From: Paractinoplanes maris
Lineage (GTDB): Bacteria; Actinomycetota; Actinomycetes; Mycobacteriales; Micromonosporaceae
NCBI RefSeq assembly: GCF_023544465.1
Contig: NZ_JALPVL010000016.1
Coordinates: 220,445-284,444, forward strand
Length of the DNA: 64,000 bases
Direction of reading: 5' to 3'
Below the pieces are notes generated by a model, which made no database searches, was not told where the DNA came from, and worked only from the letters and a program-made list of their open reading frames with translations. Below, piece after piece: positions 25,201-32,227 of this stretch (positions within the stretch are counted from its first letter, which is position 1; each line of letters opens with the position of its first letter). The position numbers and the translations under genes were made by a program.

Positions 25201-26585
25201 TGGAACGGCTCGTCGCGCACGACGTGGCGTTCGCCCGGCTCGGCGCCTGGCGGGCACGCGTCTTCGCCGACCTCGTGCCCCGCGTCCCCGGCCCCGGCCT
25301 GCGCCGCCGCGGCGACCTGTTGACCAAGGTGGCCGACGATGTCGACGCCCGGGTCGACGGCCTCCTCCGCGGCCGGATGCCCGCCTACGTCGCCGCCGCG
25401 ACCGTCGCGATCGCCGTCGCTGCCGCGGTCCTGCTCAGCCCGGCCGCCGCCCTCCCGCTAACCGCCGGCCTGTTCATCGCCGGAGTCCTCGCCCCCGCCT
25501 TGGCCGCTCGCCAGGCCACCCGCGACGAGGCGGCCACCGGCCAGGCCCGGGCCCGGCTGCGCGACGCCTTGGTCGAAACGGTCGACGGCCTCGAAGACCT
25601 CGCCACCGGCGGCCTGACCGGCGTACCGCATCGGCGCAGCCGCGACCTGGCCCGTCTCGAAGCCCGGGCCGCCCACGCGGCCGGACGGGCCGCCGCGATC
25701 GCGCATCTCGGCTGGGGTCTCGCCGTGGTCGGCGTCGCGTCCGGACTCGGCGGTCTGACTCCCGAGTGGTCCGCCGTGCTGGTGCTGGCCACCGTCGCCC
25801 TAGGCGAAGTCGTGCTCACCCTGCCCGACGCCGCGGTGGCCCGCCGGCGCGCCGCCGGCGCCGAAACCCGCCTCCACGCGTTGACCACCGACCAGCCCAC
25901 CGCCACGCTCACCCCCCAGCTGGGGGCCGAGGCGGGCGACATCCGCCTCGAGCGGGTCACCGCCGGCTGGGATCCCGCCGCCGAACCCGTTCTCCGCGGT
26001 CTGGACCTCGAGCTGCCCGCCGGGTCGCGGGTGGCCGTCGTCGGCCGCTCCGGTTCCGGCAAGTCCACCCTCGCAGCCGTCGTCGCCGGCCTGCTCGACC
26101 CCCGCGCCGGAACCGTCCGGCACGGCCGGAGGTCCAGCGGCCGCGTCATCCTGGTCGGCGACGACACCGACCACATCTTCGCGTCCACCGTGCGCGAGAA
26201 CCTCCGGCTGGCCCGCCCGGACGCCACCGACGACGAACTCCGGTCGGCCCTGACCCGCGTACGGCTGGGAAGTTGGCTCGCAACGCTGCCGCAGGGCCTG
26301 GACACGTGGTTGGGCAGTGGCGGCACGACGATGTCGGGCGGTCAGGCCCGGCGGTTCGCCACCGCGCGCGCCCTGCTGGCCGAGCCCGCGCTGCTCATCC
26401 TGGACGAGCCGACCGAGGGCCTCGACGCCGACGTGGCCGAGGAGCTGATGGCCGACCTGCTGCGGGCCACGGCCACTTCGGTCCTGCTAGTCACCCACCG
26501 CCCCGAGGGCCTCGACCGGGTCGACCGGGTGCTGGAGCTCAGCGCGGGGCGAGTGCGTCCTGCAAGAACCGCAGTTGCGGCGTGA
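22227..26585 (+). CDS. cydDC: Fused CydD-CydC ABC transporter with repeat-rich insertions
   Basis: Fusion of two half-transporters (1452 residues), needed for cytochrome bd assembly through thiol export in the known family. ATG at 22227 overlaps cydB. The order is: Ser/Ala-rich leader (1-75), CydD TM domain (about 80-370), an octapeptide-repeat linker, CydD ATPase (Walker A GPSGAGKTT, Walker B LLLDEPTAHLD), a second repeat linker (NPAQL), CydC TM domain, CydC ATPase (GRSGSGKST, MSGGQ, LLILDEPTEGLD). In CydD the signature reads SAGQ, and about 70 residues separate it from Walker B instead of about 20. Typical actinobacterial fusions are near 1150-1200 residues, so roughly 250 residues are extra. 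The 3' end overlaps the S9 peptidase gene by 47 nt. Confidence 0.93.
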   Translation: MTPSSAPSASSAPSASFAPSASFATSASASVSAASAGGVASELSSPAAAASANPTSPGAEAMASKRSAPPRGPLDPRLVRHARTSRGGIAVLALLGAGQAGTTLLLAVALTLLVTRGPGWSAALLAGAYVARALLSWAEQVVARRTAARVTDELRRSMLTVLPQRGPAWVAAFGAGRLTAVLTTGLDALKPWFSGYLPALVLGVALPPLVIVAMAVVDPTSAVIALVTLPLIPVLGALIGWATQARAQQRWQADARLAGHFLDVVRGLPTLRVFGRATRQTEVIEELTGKHRSATLRVLRVAFLSSTALDLVGTLSVGLIAVEAGLRVAAGNLSLGPALLVILLAPEAYRPLREMAARYHASTDATAVISDVDEVLTTPPTTVTHAADVNGRATAPAAADAGRPDAANASRLGAADASQPDPAYATWLDAADAGRLDAADTGRLDAADTGRLSAADTGRLSAADTGRLSAADTGRLSAADTGRLSAADAGRLDAADAGRLSAADAGRLGAADAGRLGAADTSRLDAADASRLGTADAARLGAADGVTRLMGPAVVVAGLRSRYAGTTRDAAALDELVVRPGEIVALSGPSGAGKTTILRVLAGLQEAHAGTAHASHPLYLPQRPTLPHARTVADLFPTGTSAAGITEALATVGLATDLAPSTPLGERGIGVSAGQRHRLALAALLHQAVPSALHEPHPADTPATLDEVRPATTSAVPQAQTTTASALLHLASPPARDVAHSTFSQADAAQLSTAPTAIHSTAERLDNAHITLLLDEPTAHLDATTEALVIDRLRQAAQAGCAILVVAHRPALLAAADRVIVVTPPPAPATPNAVASAPATPHPGTPDPAQLNPAQLNPAQLNPAQLNPAQLNPAQLNPATPHPAQLDPTAPHNATPDPDRPNPAVPDPAASPASPAPHPAIEPKSSRANPWWRRAGVAVALGTGSSLAGIVLTGAAAWLLVRASFLPPVLTLSTAVVLVRGSAVARPLLRYLERLVAHDVAFARLGAWRARVFADLVPRVPGPGLRRRGDLLTKVADDVDARVDGLLRGRMPAYVAAATVAIAVAAAVLLSPAAALPLTAGLFIAGVLAPALAARQATRDEAATGQARARLRDALVETVDGLEDLATGGLTGVPHRRSRDLARLEARAAHAAGRAAAIAHLGWGLAVVGVASGLGGLTPEWSAVLVLATVALGEVVLTLPDAAVARRRAAGAETRLHALTTDQPTATLTPQLGAEAGDIRLERVTAGWDPAAEPVLRGLDLELPAGSRVAVVGRSGSGKSTLAAVVAGLLDPRAGTVRHGRRSSGRVILVGDDTDHIFASTVRENLRLARPDATDDELRSALTRVRLGSWLATLPQGLDTWLGSGGTTMSGGQARRFATARALLAEPALLILDEPTEGLDADVAEELMADLLRATATSVLLVTHRPEGLDRVDRVLELSAGRVRPARTAVAA
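23511..23846 (+). repeat. 24-bp tandem repeat coding for an octapeptide in CydDC
   Basis: Fourteen consecutive 24-bp units encode (S/D/G)AAD(T/A)GRL. Units 4-7 are identical at the DNA level and the outer ones drift; more degenerate copies precede from about 23,430. The array lies between the CydD membrane and ATPase domains. The gradient, identical in the middle and diverged at the edges, suggests recent internal amplification. Confidence 0.92.
24780..24854 (+). repeat. 15-bp tandem repeat coding for NPAQL in CydDC
   Basis: Five identical copies of AACCCCGCACAGCTC encode NPAQL five times, flanked by single degenerate PAQL units. The array sits in the Pro/Ala-rich linker between the CydD ATPase and the CydC membrane domain. 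Confidence 0.93.
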
Positions 26586-28569
26586 GCAGGTCGACGTCGG
26601 GCGGGATGTGACTCGTGCCGGGCAGCGTCAGCAGGGTGTGCTGTTTCCCGGCGGCGAGCAGGGCCGCGGAGAGCCGCATCGTGTGGACCGGATAGACGTT
26701 GTCGTCGGACAGTCCGTGGATCAGCATCAGCGGCCGCTCCAGCTTCGGCGCGTCGGCGATCAACGACTCCTTCTCGTACGTCGTGGGGTCGACCCGCGGA
26801 TCGCCGAGGAACCGCTCCTGCCAGTGCGTGTCGTACAGCCGCTCGTCGGTCACCGGGGCGCCGGCCACCGCGGCGTGGAAGACGTCGGGCCGGCGCAGCA
26901 CCGCGGCCGCCGCCAGGTAACCGCCGTCGGACCAGCCGCGCACACCGACCCGCCCGAGGTCGAGCTCGGGATAGAGCGCGGCCACCGTCTCCAGCGCCTC
27001 GATCTGGTCGTCGAGCACCTTGCCGATGCGCTCGCCGCGCGCCTCGCGTTCCCATCGCGGCCCGCGCCCCGGCGTGCCCCGCCCGTCGGCGACGATCACC
27101 GCGAAACCCTGATCGGCGAACCACTGCGACACATAGAACTGCCGCCGGTTGGCGACGACCCGCTGCGCGGCCGGGCCACCGTACGGGTCGAGCAGCACCG
27201 GTAGCCGCTCGCCGCGCTGCCACACCGCCGGGAAGAGCACGGCCGTGCGCAGCCCGCGCCGCTCGGTGCTGAGCAGCGAGACCTTCGGGACCACCGGGGA
27301 ACTGGCGGCGAGGCTGCCCACCGTCCTTCCGTCGCAGGTCGCCGTGAAGGCGCTCAGCGTCTCGGAGACCACGACCGTGGTGCCGCCGCCTCGCACGCCG
27401 GTGTGCTGGCCGGGCTCGGTGGTCAGCCGGCGCAGCCCGCCCGTGGCCGACCACGACCAGAGGTGCGACTCGGTGGGCTCGGACGAGCCGGTGAACAGCA
27501 CGGTGTCGCCGTCGACCCCGCACAGCGCCGCCACCTGCAGACCGGGCGGAGTCACCAGTTCGCCGTCCACCGTCAGGTGCCGGGTCTCGCCTCGGTCGGC
27601 CGTCCAGACCAAGGACCCGTCCGTCGTACGCCGGGGGAAGCCGGGCACGATCGTCGTCCACAACGGATCGGTCGCCTCGGCCAGCACCTCCCCGCTGTCG
27701 ATGGAGAGCACCCGCATCGTGGTCTGCGGCCTGTTCTGCAGCACGGCGAGCAGACCGTGCTCGTCCCACACGACGTCGACCAGGTATTCGTAGTCGTCCC
27801 ACCCGAAGCCGACATCCCGTCGCCCACCCCGCAGGTCGAGCACGGACAGCTCGACGACGGCGTTGGCCGTGCCCGCACGCGGGTAACGCTGCGCGGTCGG
27901 CGGCTGCGTCGGCTCCGCCGGATCGCTCAGATACCAGACCTCCAACGGTGAGTTGTCGACCCGCGCCACCGCCAGCTGCTGCCCGTCCGGCGACCACCAG
28001 AACCCGCGCGTCCGCTCCATCGACTCCGACGCGACGTGCTCGGCCAGCCCGTACGTGATCTCGTCGTGCTCCGGCGAGGCCAGCGCCCGGTCGCCGCTCC
28101 CGTCGCTGTTGATGACCCGCAGCTCGCCCTCGTGCACATAGGCGACCGCGGCACCGTCGGGGCTGATCGTGGCATCGGTGAGCGGCGTGCGGGCCGGCAG
28201 CTCCCGCGTCTCACCGGTGCCGGAGTCGGTGACATACAGCTTTTCGCCGGCCGTGTACGCGACGACGCGCATCGCCCGATCCGTGCTGTAGCCGGAGATC
28301 CCCGCCGACCGGTCGCGCATCCGCTCGCGCCGGGCCCGCTCGGCCGCCGACAACGGCTTCCCGCCCGGCTCCCCCGGCTCACCGAGCAGCCTCTCCTCAC
28401 CGCCGGCGAGGTCGAGCTCCCACAACAGCCGAACCGGATCCTCCCCGCCGAGGCTGCGCAAGAAGAGCAGCCGCTTGCCGTCCGGAGACACCGAGAACCG
28501 ATGCGGCCGGCCGAGCGAGAAACCCTGGGTCCGAGCCATCAGCTGAGGAAACGACACGAGCATGGCCAC
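26539..28569 (-). CDS. S9-family prolyl oligopeptidase / dipeptidyl-peptidase IV-like peptidase
   Basis: Soluble serine peptidase of 676 residues. The N-terminal two thirds form a beta-propeller (FSVSPDGKRLLFLRS, ISPDGAAVAYV, WWSPDGQQLAVARVD), preceding an alpha/beta-hydrolase domain. The catalytic Ser is in GWSDGGY (about 545; the usual form is GWSYGGY), the Asp in HGLSDDNV and the His in PGTSHIPP. It has no signal peptide, so it is cytoplasmic. GTG at 28569 is favoured by GGAG 7 nt upstream; ATG at 28563 is the alternative. The 3' end overlaps cydDC tail to tail. Confidence 0.93.
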   Translation of the reverse strand: MAMLVSFPQLMARTQGFSLGRPHRFSVSPDGKRLLFLRSLGGEDPVRLLWELDLAGGEERLLGEPGEPGGKPLSAAERARRERMRDRSAGISGYSTDRAMRVVAYTAGEKLYVTDSGTGETRELPARTPLTDATISPDGAAVAYVHEGELRVINSDGSGDRALASPEHDEITYGLAEHVASESMERTRGFWWSPDGQQLAVARVDNSPLEVWYLSDPAEPTQPPTAQRYPRAGTANAVVELSVLDLRGGRRDVGFGWDDYEYLVDVVWDEHGLLAVLQNRPQTTMRVLSIDSGEVLAEATDPLWTTIVPGFPRRTTDGSLVWTADRGETRHLTVDGELVTPPGLQVAALCGVDGDTVLFTGSSEPTESHLWSWSATGGLRRLTTEPGQHTGVRGGGTTVVVSETLSAFTATCDGRTVGSLAASSPVVPKVSLLSTERRGLRTAVLFPAVWQRGERLPVLLDPYGGPAAQRVVANRRQFYVSQWFADQGFAVIVADGRGTPGRGPRWEREARGERIGKVLDDQIEALETVAALYPELDLGRVGVRGWSDGGYLAAAAVLRRPDVFHAAVAGAPVTDERLYDTHWQERFLGDPRVDPTTYEKESLIADAPKLERPLMLIHGLSDDNVYPVHTMRLSAALLAAGKQHTLLTLPGTSHIPPDVDLLTPQLRFLQDALAPR

Positions 28570-28825
28570 AGTCTTACTCCGATCATCACCCGAGCGTGAA
28601 CCCGTGTCGTGATCATGTCTCGGCTAGCCCGCCGGGACCGGAGCCGGCGGCGGACCATAGCCCCGCCGCTCCTGCTGCGCAATGATGCCGCGCCGATGTT
28701 TCTCGCAAACGAAAGTTCCCCGGCCCGGCCGAAGTGGATCAAATTGACGATGTTAAATGTCTGGACCACCAGTGAGGTGCGTCCCGCATTCGGCGGCCGC
28801 ACCCGGAGCGGATGGGAAAACGGGG
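28570..28825. other. Divergent intergenic region, 256 bp
   Basis: This is the longest regulatory gap in the centre of the window. Its right half is unusually AT-rich for this genome (AAATTGACGATGTTAAATG near 28741), so a promoter for the Tat/Cys-rich gene probably lies here. I could not pair a convincing -35 and -10. No operator palindrome or RNA structure was recognised. Confidence 0.4.
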
Positions 28826-29740
28826 ATGGAACGCATTATCTTGTTCGATGGCGCATGTCCGTCATGTTCGGCGCTGGCGAGAAAGGTGGAATCGTTCGGC
28901 ATCGCCGGGCTCTCCGTCCGCTCGCTCGACGATCCGGAAATCGTGGCGCAACTGACCGCTACCGGATTCGCACAACCCGACAAACCGTCGATGATCCGGC
29001 GCGGCCCGGACGGCACCGTTGACGTTCTGTCGGGAATCCAAATGCGGGCCGACCTGGCCCGGCTGGTCGGGATCCGGCGGTCCAACAAGATCCTTGAACT
29101 CGTCGCCGCGGAGACGCGCGCGCGGGCCGGCCGATTCTCAGCCTCCCGCCGGAGGGTTCTTTTCGCGGCCGGCGGCGCCGCCGCCGGCGCGGCCATGGCC
29201 GGTTCGGCGGCGCGGGCGGCTGAACCCGGCAACAACGGTGTGACCAAGGCTTCGCCGGCCCTGATCGGTCAGGTCTCGAAAGAAGCCCTGGTCGCCGCGT
29301 CGGTAAAGACGTTCGGCGCGGCCGACTACAAGTCGGCCATCGTGATCGACGGCTCATCCGAGCAGGTGTTCGCCTTCGCGCACGCCAACTCCCCGGTCAC
29401 CACCTTTGTGGGACTCGCGCCGGGAGCCGCAGCCGCCGTCGTCTCGATCCGGCCGCTCGCGTCCGAGCCCGGATTCGAGTACGTCGCCCCGGACGGCAAG
29501 GTCATGGCCGTCGTGCGCGGCTCCGGTGATAAAGTCACCGTCACACCGGGCCCGGCCGAACTCGAAGAATTCAGTTACGTGTGTTTTGCGAATTGTCTGG
29601 GCGCCGAGGTCAGCAACGATTGCTTCAACCAATGCATTTCCTGTCTGGTCGGACCATTCATCGTCAAGGCGATCGCTTGCCCGCTGTGCGCGGCCTGCGC
29701 CGGGTCGAGGGGAATCGAGTGCATCCGCAGGTGCCGTTGA
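28826..29740 (+). CDS. DCC thiol-oxidoreductase domain fused to twin-arginine segment and ten-cysteine C-terminus
   Basis: Protein of 304 residues with an unusual order. Residues 1-95 are a DCC/DUF393-type thioredoxin-like domain with DGACPSC (Cys11, Cys14). Residues 106-132 look like a twin-arginine export segment (SASRRRVLFAAGG, then Ala/Gly-rich, ending AARAAEP). Residues 133-245 form an uncharacterised soluble domain. The last 54 residues carry ten cysteines (253, 257, 266, 270, 273, 285, 288, 291, 299, 303). Ten C-terminal cysteines behind a Tat signal is the layout of halocin C8, whose precursor also holds its immunity domain. The DCC domain could help disulfide formation. Start at MERIILFDG; the frame is open upstream to 28757. 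The bacteriocin role is inference. Confidence 0.8.
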   Translation: MERIILFDGACPSCSALARKVESFGIAGLSVRSLDDPEIVAQLTATGFAQPDKPSMIRRGPDGTVDVLSGIQMRADLARLVGIRRSNKILELVAAETRARAGRFSASRRRVLFAAGGAAAGAAMAGSAARAAEPGNNGVTKASPALIGQVSKEALVAASVKTFGAADYKSAIVIDGSSEQVFAFAHANSPVTTFVGLAPGAAAAVVSIRPLASEPGFEYVAPDGKVMAVVRGSGDKVTVTPGPAELEEFSYVCFANCLGAEVSNDCFNQCISCLVGPFIVKAIACPLCAACAGSRGIECIRRCR

Positions 29741-30516
29741 GCGAGCCGGAGGCCGGCGTGGCCACCGTGATGCTGCTGCCCAGTTACGGGTACGACAATC
29801 GCGTCTGGGGATCATTCGAGAGTCTGCTGTCCGCGGGAATGCGGACTGTGGCCGTCGATTATCCGGGCCACGCCGGCCACCCTCCCTCGCCGGGACCCAT
29901 CGACACCGTGAAGTCCGCGGAAGCAGCCGCGACCGGAATCTCCGGCGAGCTGCACGTTGTCGCGTCGGGCGATGGTGCGGCCGGGGCTGTGCGGCTCGCC
30001 GAGCGCGGGCGGGTCCGGGCGATGGTGTTGTTCTCGCCGTCCCCGCAGGATCCACCGGCCGAGGTGGTCGACGGGTTCGACTTCGACGCTGTGGCCGACG
30101 CGGCCGTCGAGGACTACGGCTGGGCCCTCGACGCCGCCTCGATGACGGATCCGGACGAGCGGCGGCGCACGATCGGGAGGCACCAGGCCGAGACTTTCGC
30201 CGGCGTGGTGCCCGACGACGACCTGCCCCGCCTGCGGAGCATGTTCGAGGACAACGCCGACCTGCTCCTCGACCCGGCGGCCCGGGCCGATGCGGGGCTC
30301 GCCTGGTTCGCCGGCCTGAGCCAGGTCACGTGTCCCGTCCTCGTGGTCGCCACCGCTCACGACGGCCCGCTGTCGATCCGCACGTCGGAGGCGGTCGCCC
30401 AGCGCCTTCCGCGGGGTGACTACGTGCAGCTGGATCCGTCGTTCAGCGCGGTGCCGTGGCTGTCCCGACCGGCCGAGACCGCCCGTCTCGTGCTGGATTT
30501 TCTGCGTCGCGGCTGA
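29719..30516 (+). CDS. Alpha/beta-hydrolase-fold protein with altered catalytic triad
   Basis: Protein of 265 residues with an alpha/beta-hydrolase fold: a first strand and oxyanion region (VMLLPSYGYDNRVWGSF), the turn DYPGHAGHP, a nucleophile elbow VVASGDGAAGA, and an acid in VVATAHDGPLS. The elbow places Asp85 where Ser is usual, as in haloalkane dehalogenases and epoxide hydrolases. The usual C-terminal His is replaced by LDPSFSAVPWLSRP, so activity is doubtful. GTG at 29719 has GAGGGG 6 nt upstream and overlaps the preceding gene by 22 nt; GTG at 29758 is an alternative. The overlap ties it to the ten-cysteine protein. Role unknown. Confidence 0.82.
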   Translation: MHPQVPLSEPEAGVATVMLLPSYGYDNRVWGSFESLLSAGMRTVAVDYPGHAGHPPSPGPIDTVKSAEAAATGISGELHVVASGDGAAGAVRLAERGRVRAMVLFSPSPQDPPAEVVDGFDFDAVADAAVEDYGWALDAASMTDPDERRRTIGRHQAETFAGVVPDDDLPRLRSMFEDNADLLLDPAARADAGLAWFAGLSQVTCPVLVVATAHDGPLSIRTSEAVAQRLPRGDYVQLDPSFSAVPWLSRPAETARLVLDFLRRG

Positions 30517-30539
30517 GCCTGGCCGAGTGGCCCACCCCT

Positions 30540-30556
30540 ATGTAGAGTGCATACAT
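30540..30556. promoter_or_regulatory. Palindrome over the PadR gene start
   Basis: ATGTAGAGTGCATACAT has ATGTA/TACAT arms and spans the padR start codon at 30555. PadR-family regulators typically bind ATGT..ACAT palindromes and repress their own gene, so this is a good candidate autoregulatory site. CCTATGTAG within it also resembles a -10 box for a transcript with almost no leader. Confidence 0.6.
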
Positions 30557-30881
30557 GGGTGGGCCACGGATCACGGCGTCGGTGCTGAAGGTGCTGGCTG
30601 GGCTGCTGGCCGAGCCCGGGGCGCAGCGATACGGGCTCGAGCTGATGCAGGAGACCGGCCTGCCCAGTGGCACCCTCTATCCGATCCTGGCCCGGCTGGA
30701 GCGGGCCGGCTGGGTCGAGTCGCGCTGGGAGCAGATCGATCCGGCCGCCGAGGGCCGGCCCAGCCGCCGTTACTACGTGCTCACCGCCGACGGTGCGGTG
30801 GCCGCCCGGCGTGAGGTCGCCCTCATGGGTCAGCAGATGTCCCGCGCCACCGGCCCGGTCGGCCGGGCGCAGGAGGCGTGA
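30555..30881 (+). CDS. PadR-family transcriptional regulator
   Basis: Winged-helix regulator of 108 residues: ITASVLKVLAGLLAEPGAQRYGLELMQETG, then SGTLYPILARLERAGWVESRWE (recognition helix and wing) and RRYYVLTADGAVAARR. This is the short form with only a small dimerisation helix. ATG at 30555 lies within its probable operator. The stop overlaps the next ATG by one base. Such regulators often control the membrane protein encoded next to them. Confidence 0.93.
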   Translation: MGGPRITASVLKVLAGLLAEPGAQRYGLELMQETGLPSGTLYPILARLERAGWVESRWEQIDPAAEGRPSRRYYVLTADGAVAARREVALMGQQMSRATGPVGRAQEA

Positions 30882-32173
30882 TGGCTCCGATCGACCGGCT
30901 GACCCGCCTGCTGGTCCGGGCCACGGCCCGGCGCTGGCCGGACGACCTGGCCGCAGCCGTACGCGATGAGTGGCTGGCCGAGCTGGCCGCCATCACCGGC
31001 CCCCGGCGCGCGTACCGGAAACTGGCTTTCGCCGGCTCACTGGCGATCTCCCCGGCCGTCGACGAGCCGTCCTGGCCGGAGCGCGCGGGCACAGCCGGGC
31101 GCGCGGCCGCGGTCGCCGCGGGCATCACGCTGGTCGCCGCGGTCGCGACCAATGCGGCGCGGGGCTCCGACGCCTTCGCGCCGGCCCTGCTGCTGCTGGC
31201 CGTGGCCGGCGTGATCGCGATCGGCCGGCGGATCCGCGGCTCGGTCACCCTGGTCGGGCTCGCGCTCTTCGCGTTCCTGTTCGCCGGCAACCCCACGCCG
31301 GTGATGCCCTTCATGGGCGCCGCCGACATCGCCCCCGCGGTGGCGGTCTGGGCGGTGGGCATGACTGTCGCGCTGCGCCGGACGACCCGATGGGCCACCG
31401 TGTCCGGCGGACTGGTCACGCTGCATCTGGCCACCATGGCCGGCTCGGCCCACGCCGCGGCGGCGCTGGGCGTCCCCGCCTGGACCGCCCCGGCCTGGTT
31501 CCCCCTCGCCCTGCTCCCCGGCGGCACCGTGGCGTTCGGCCCCCTCTTCAACGACGGGACGGCAACGTTCGGCGCCCTCCAAGCGTCCGCGCCCGCCTTC
31601 CACGCCTCAGACATCCTGCTGGCCAACGCCGCGGTCTCAGCCGGCCCGCTCCTGCTGTGCACAGCCTTCCTGCTCGCCCCGGCCCTCCGCCGCCCCAGGA
31701 CCGCCGGGGCACGCATCGAAACCCCACCCGCTCCCGCGCGGACCATGGAAACGGTGCTCGCCGCCGCGCCGCACTCCGAGACCCAGCCCGCTGCCGCGCG
31801 GACCGCCGAAACCTTGGCCGCCGCCGGCCCGCACAACGAGACCCTGGCTGCCGCCCTGGCGCACAACGAGACCTTGCCCGCCGCCGCGTCTAGCACTGAG
31901 CATCCGCCCGCCGCCGCGCCGGGACGCCGCCTCAGCCCCGCCGCGCGTGAGACCGTCGCCGGGTTGACTGGTGCGCTGGCCGCACTGGCCGTGGCCCCGC
32001 TGCTGCCCGCCGCCGGTGCCGACGCGGACGTCGTCCTACAGCGAATGATCGACAACACGACGGCGTTCGGCTTCGGCTTTGTCGAGCACCCGCTCGGCCT
32101 CGGCGCCGTCGCCCTGCTCACGGCCGTCCTGGCCATGCGGGCCACCGCCCACTCCGCCTCCCCCACCGCATAA
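30881..32173 (+). CDS. Multi-pass membrane protein coupled to PadR, with repeat loop
   Basis: Membrane protein of 430 residues. The N-terminus (LLVRATARRWPDDLAAAVRDEW) looks like the cytoplasmic head of PadR-linked membrane proteins that may act as sensors. About eight TM helices follow, and a repeat-rich hydrophilic loop (about 285-350) precedes the last two. AGGAGG at 30871-30876 supports ATG 30881 rather than the GTG three bases earlier. I recognise no enzymatic motif. Coupling to PadR suggests joint regulation. Confidence 0.8.
   Translation: MAPIDRLTRLLVRATARRWPDDLAAAVRDEWLAELAAITGPRRAYRKLAFAGSLAISPAVDEPSWPERAGTAGRAAAVAAGITLVAAVATNAARGSDAFAPALLLLAVAGVIAIGRRIRGSVTLVGLALFAFLFAGNPTPVMPFMGAADIAPAVAVWAVGMTVALRRTTRWATVSGGLVTLHLATMAGSAHAAAALGVPAWTAPAWFPLALLPGGTVAFGPLFNDGTATFGALQASAPAFHASDILLANAAVSAGPLLLCTAFLLAPALRRPRTAGARIETPPAPARTMETVLAAAPHSETQPAAARTAETLAAAGPHNETLAAALAHNETLPAAASSTEHPPAAAPGRRLSPAARETVAGLTGALAALAVAPLLPAAGADADVVLQRMIDNTTAFGFGFVEHPLGLGAVALLTAVLAMRATAHSASPTA
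31736..31920 (+). repeat. Degenerate repeats in the membrane-protein loop
   Basis: A loosely periodic stretch encodes ...ETVLAAAPHSETQPAAARTAETLAAAGPHNETLAAALAHNET.. style units of 11-14 residues built on (H/R)-x-ETL-AAA. It sits in a hydrophilic loop between TM helices. Confidence 0.6.
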
Positions 32174-32210
32174 CAAACGCGCCACGACCCTTCCCCTACA
32201 GCTCACACCC

Positions 32211-32216
32211 TATGTA
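32211..32216 (+). promoter_or_regulatory. Candidate -10 box for a near-leaderless GT87 transcript
   Basis: TATGTA lies 12 nt before the GT87 ATG. The same CCTATGTAG string lies at almost the same distance before padR (30537-30545). No clear -35 is visible, so this is tentative. Confidence 0.3.
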
Positions 32217-32227
32217 GCGTTTCGACT

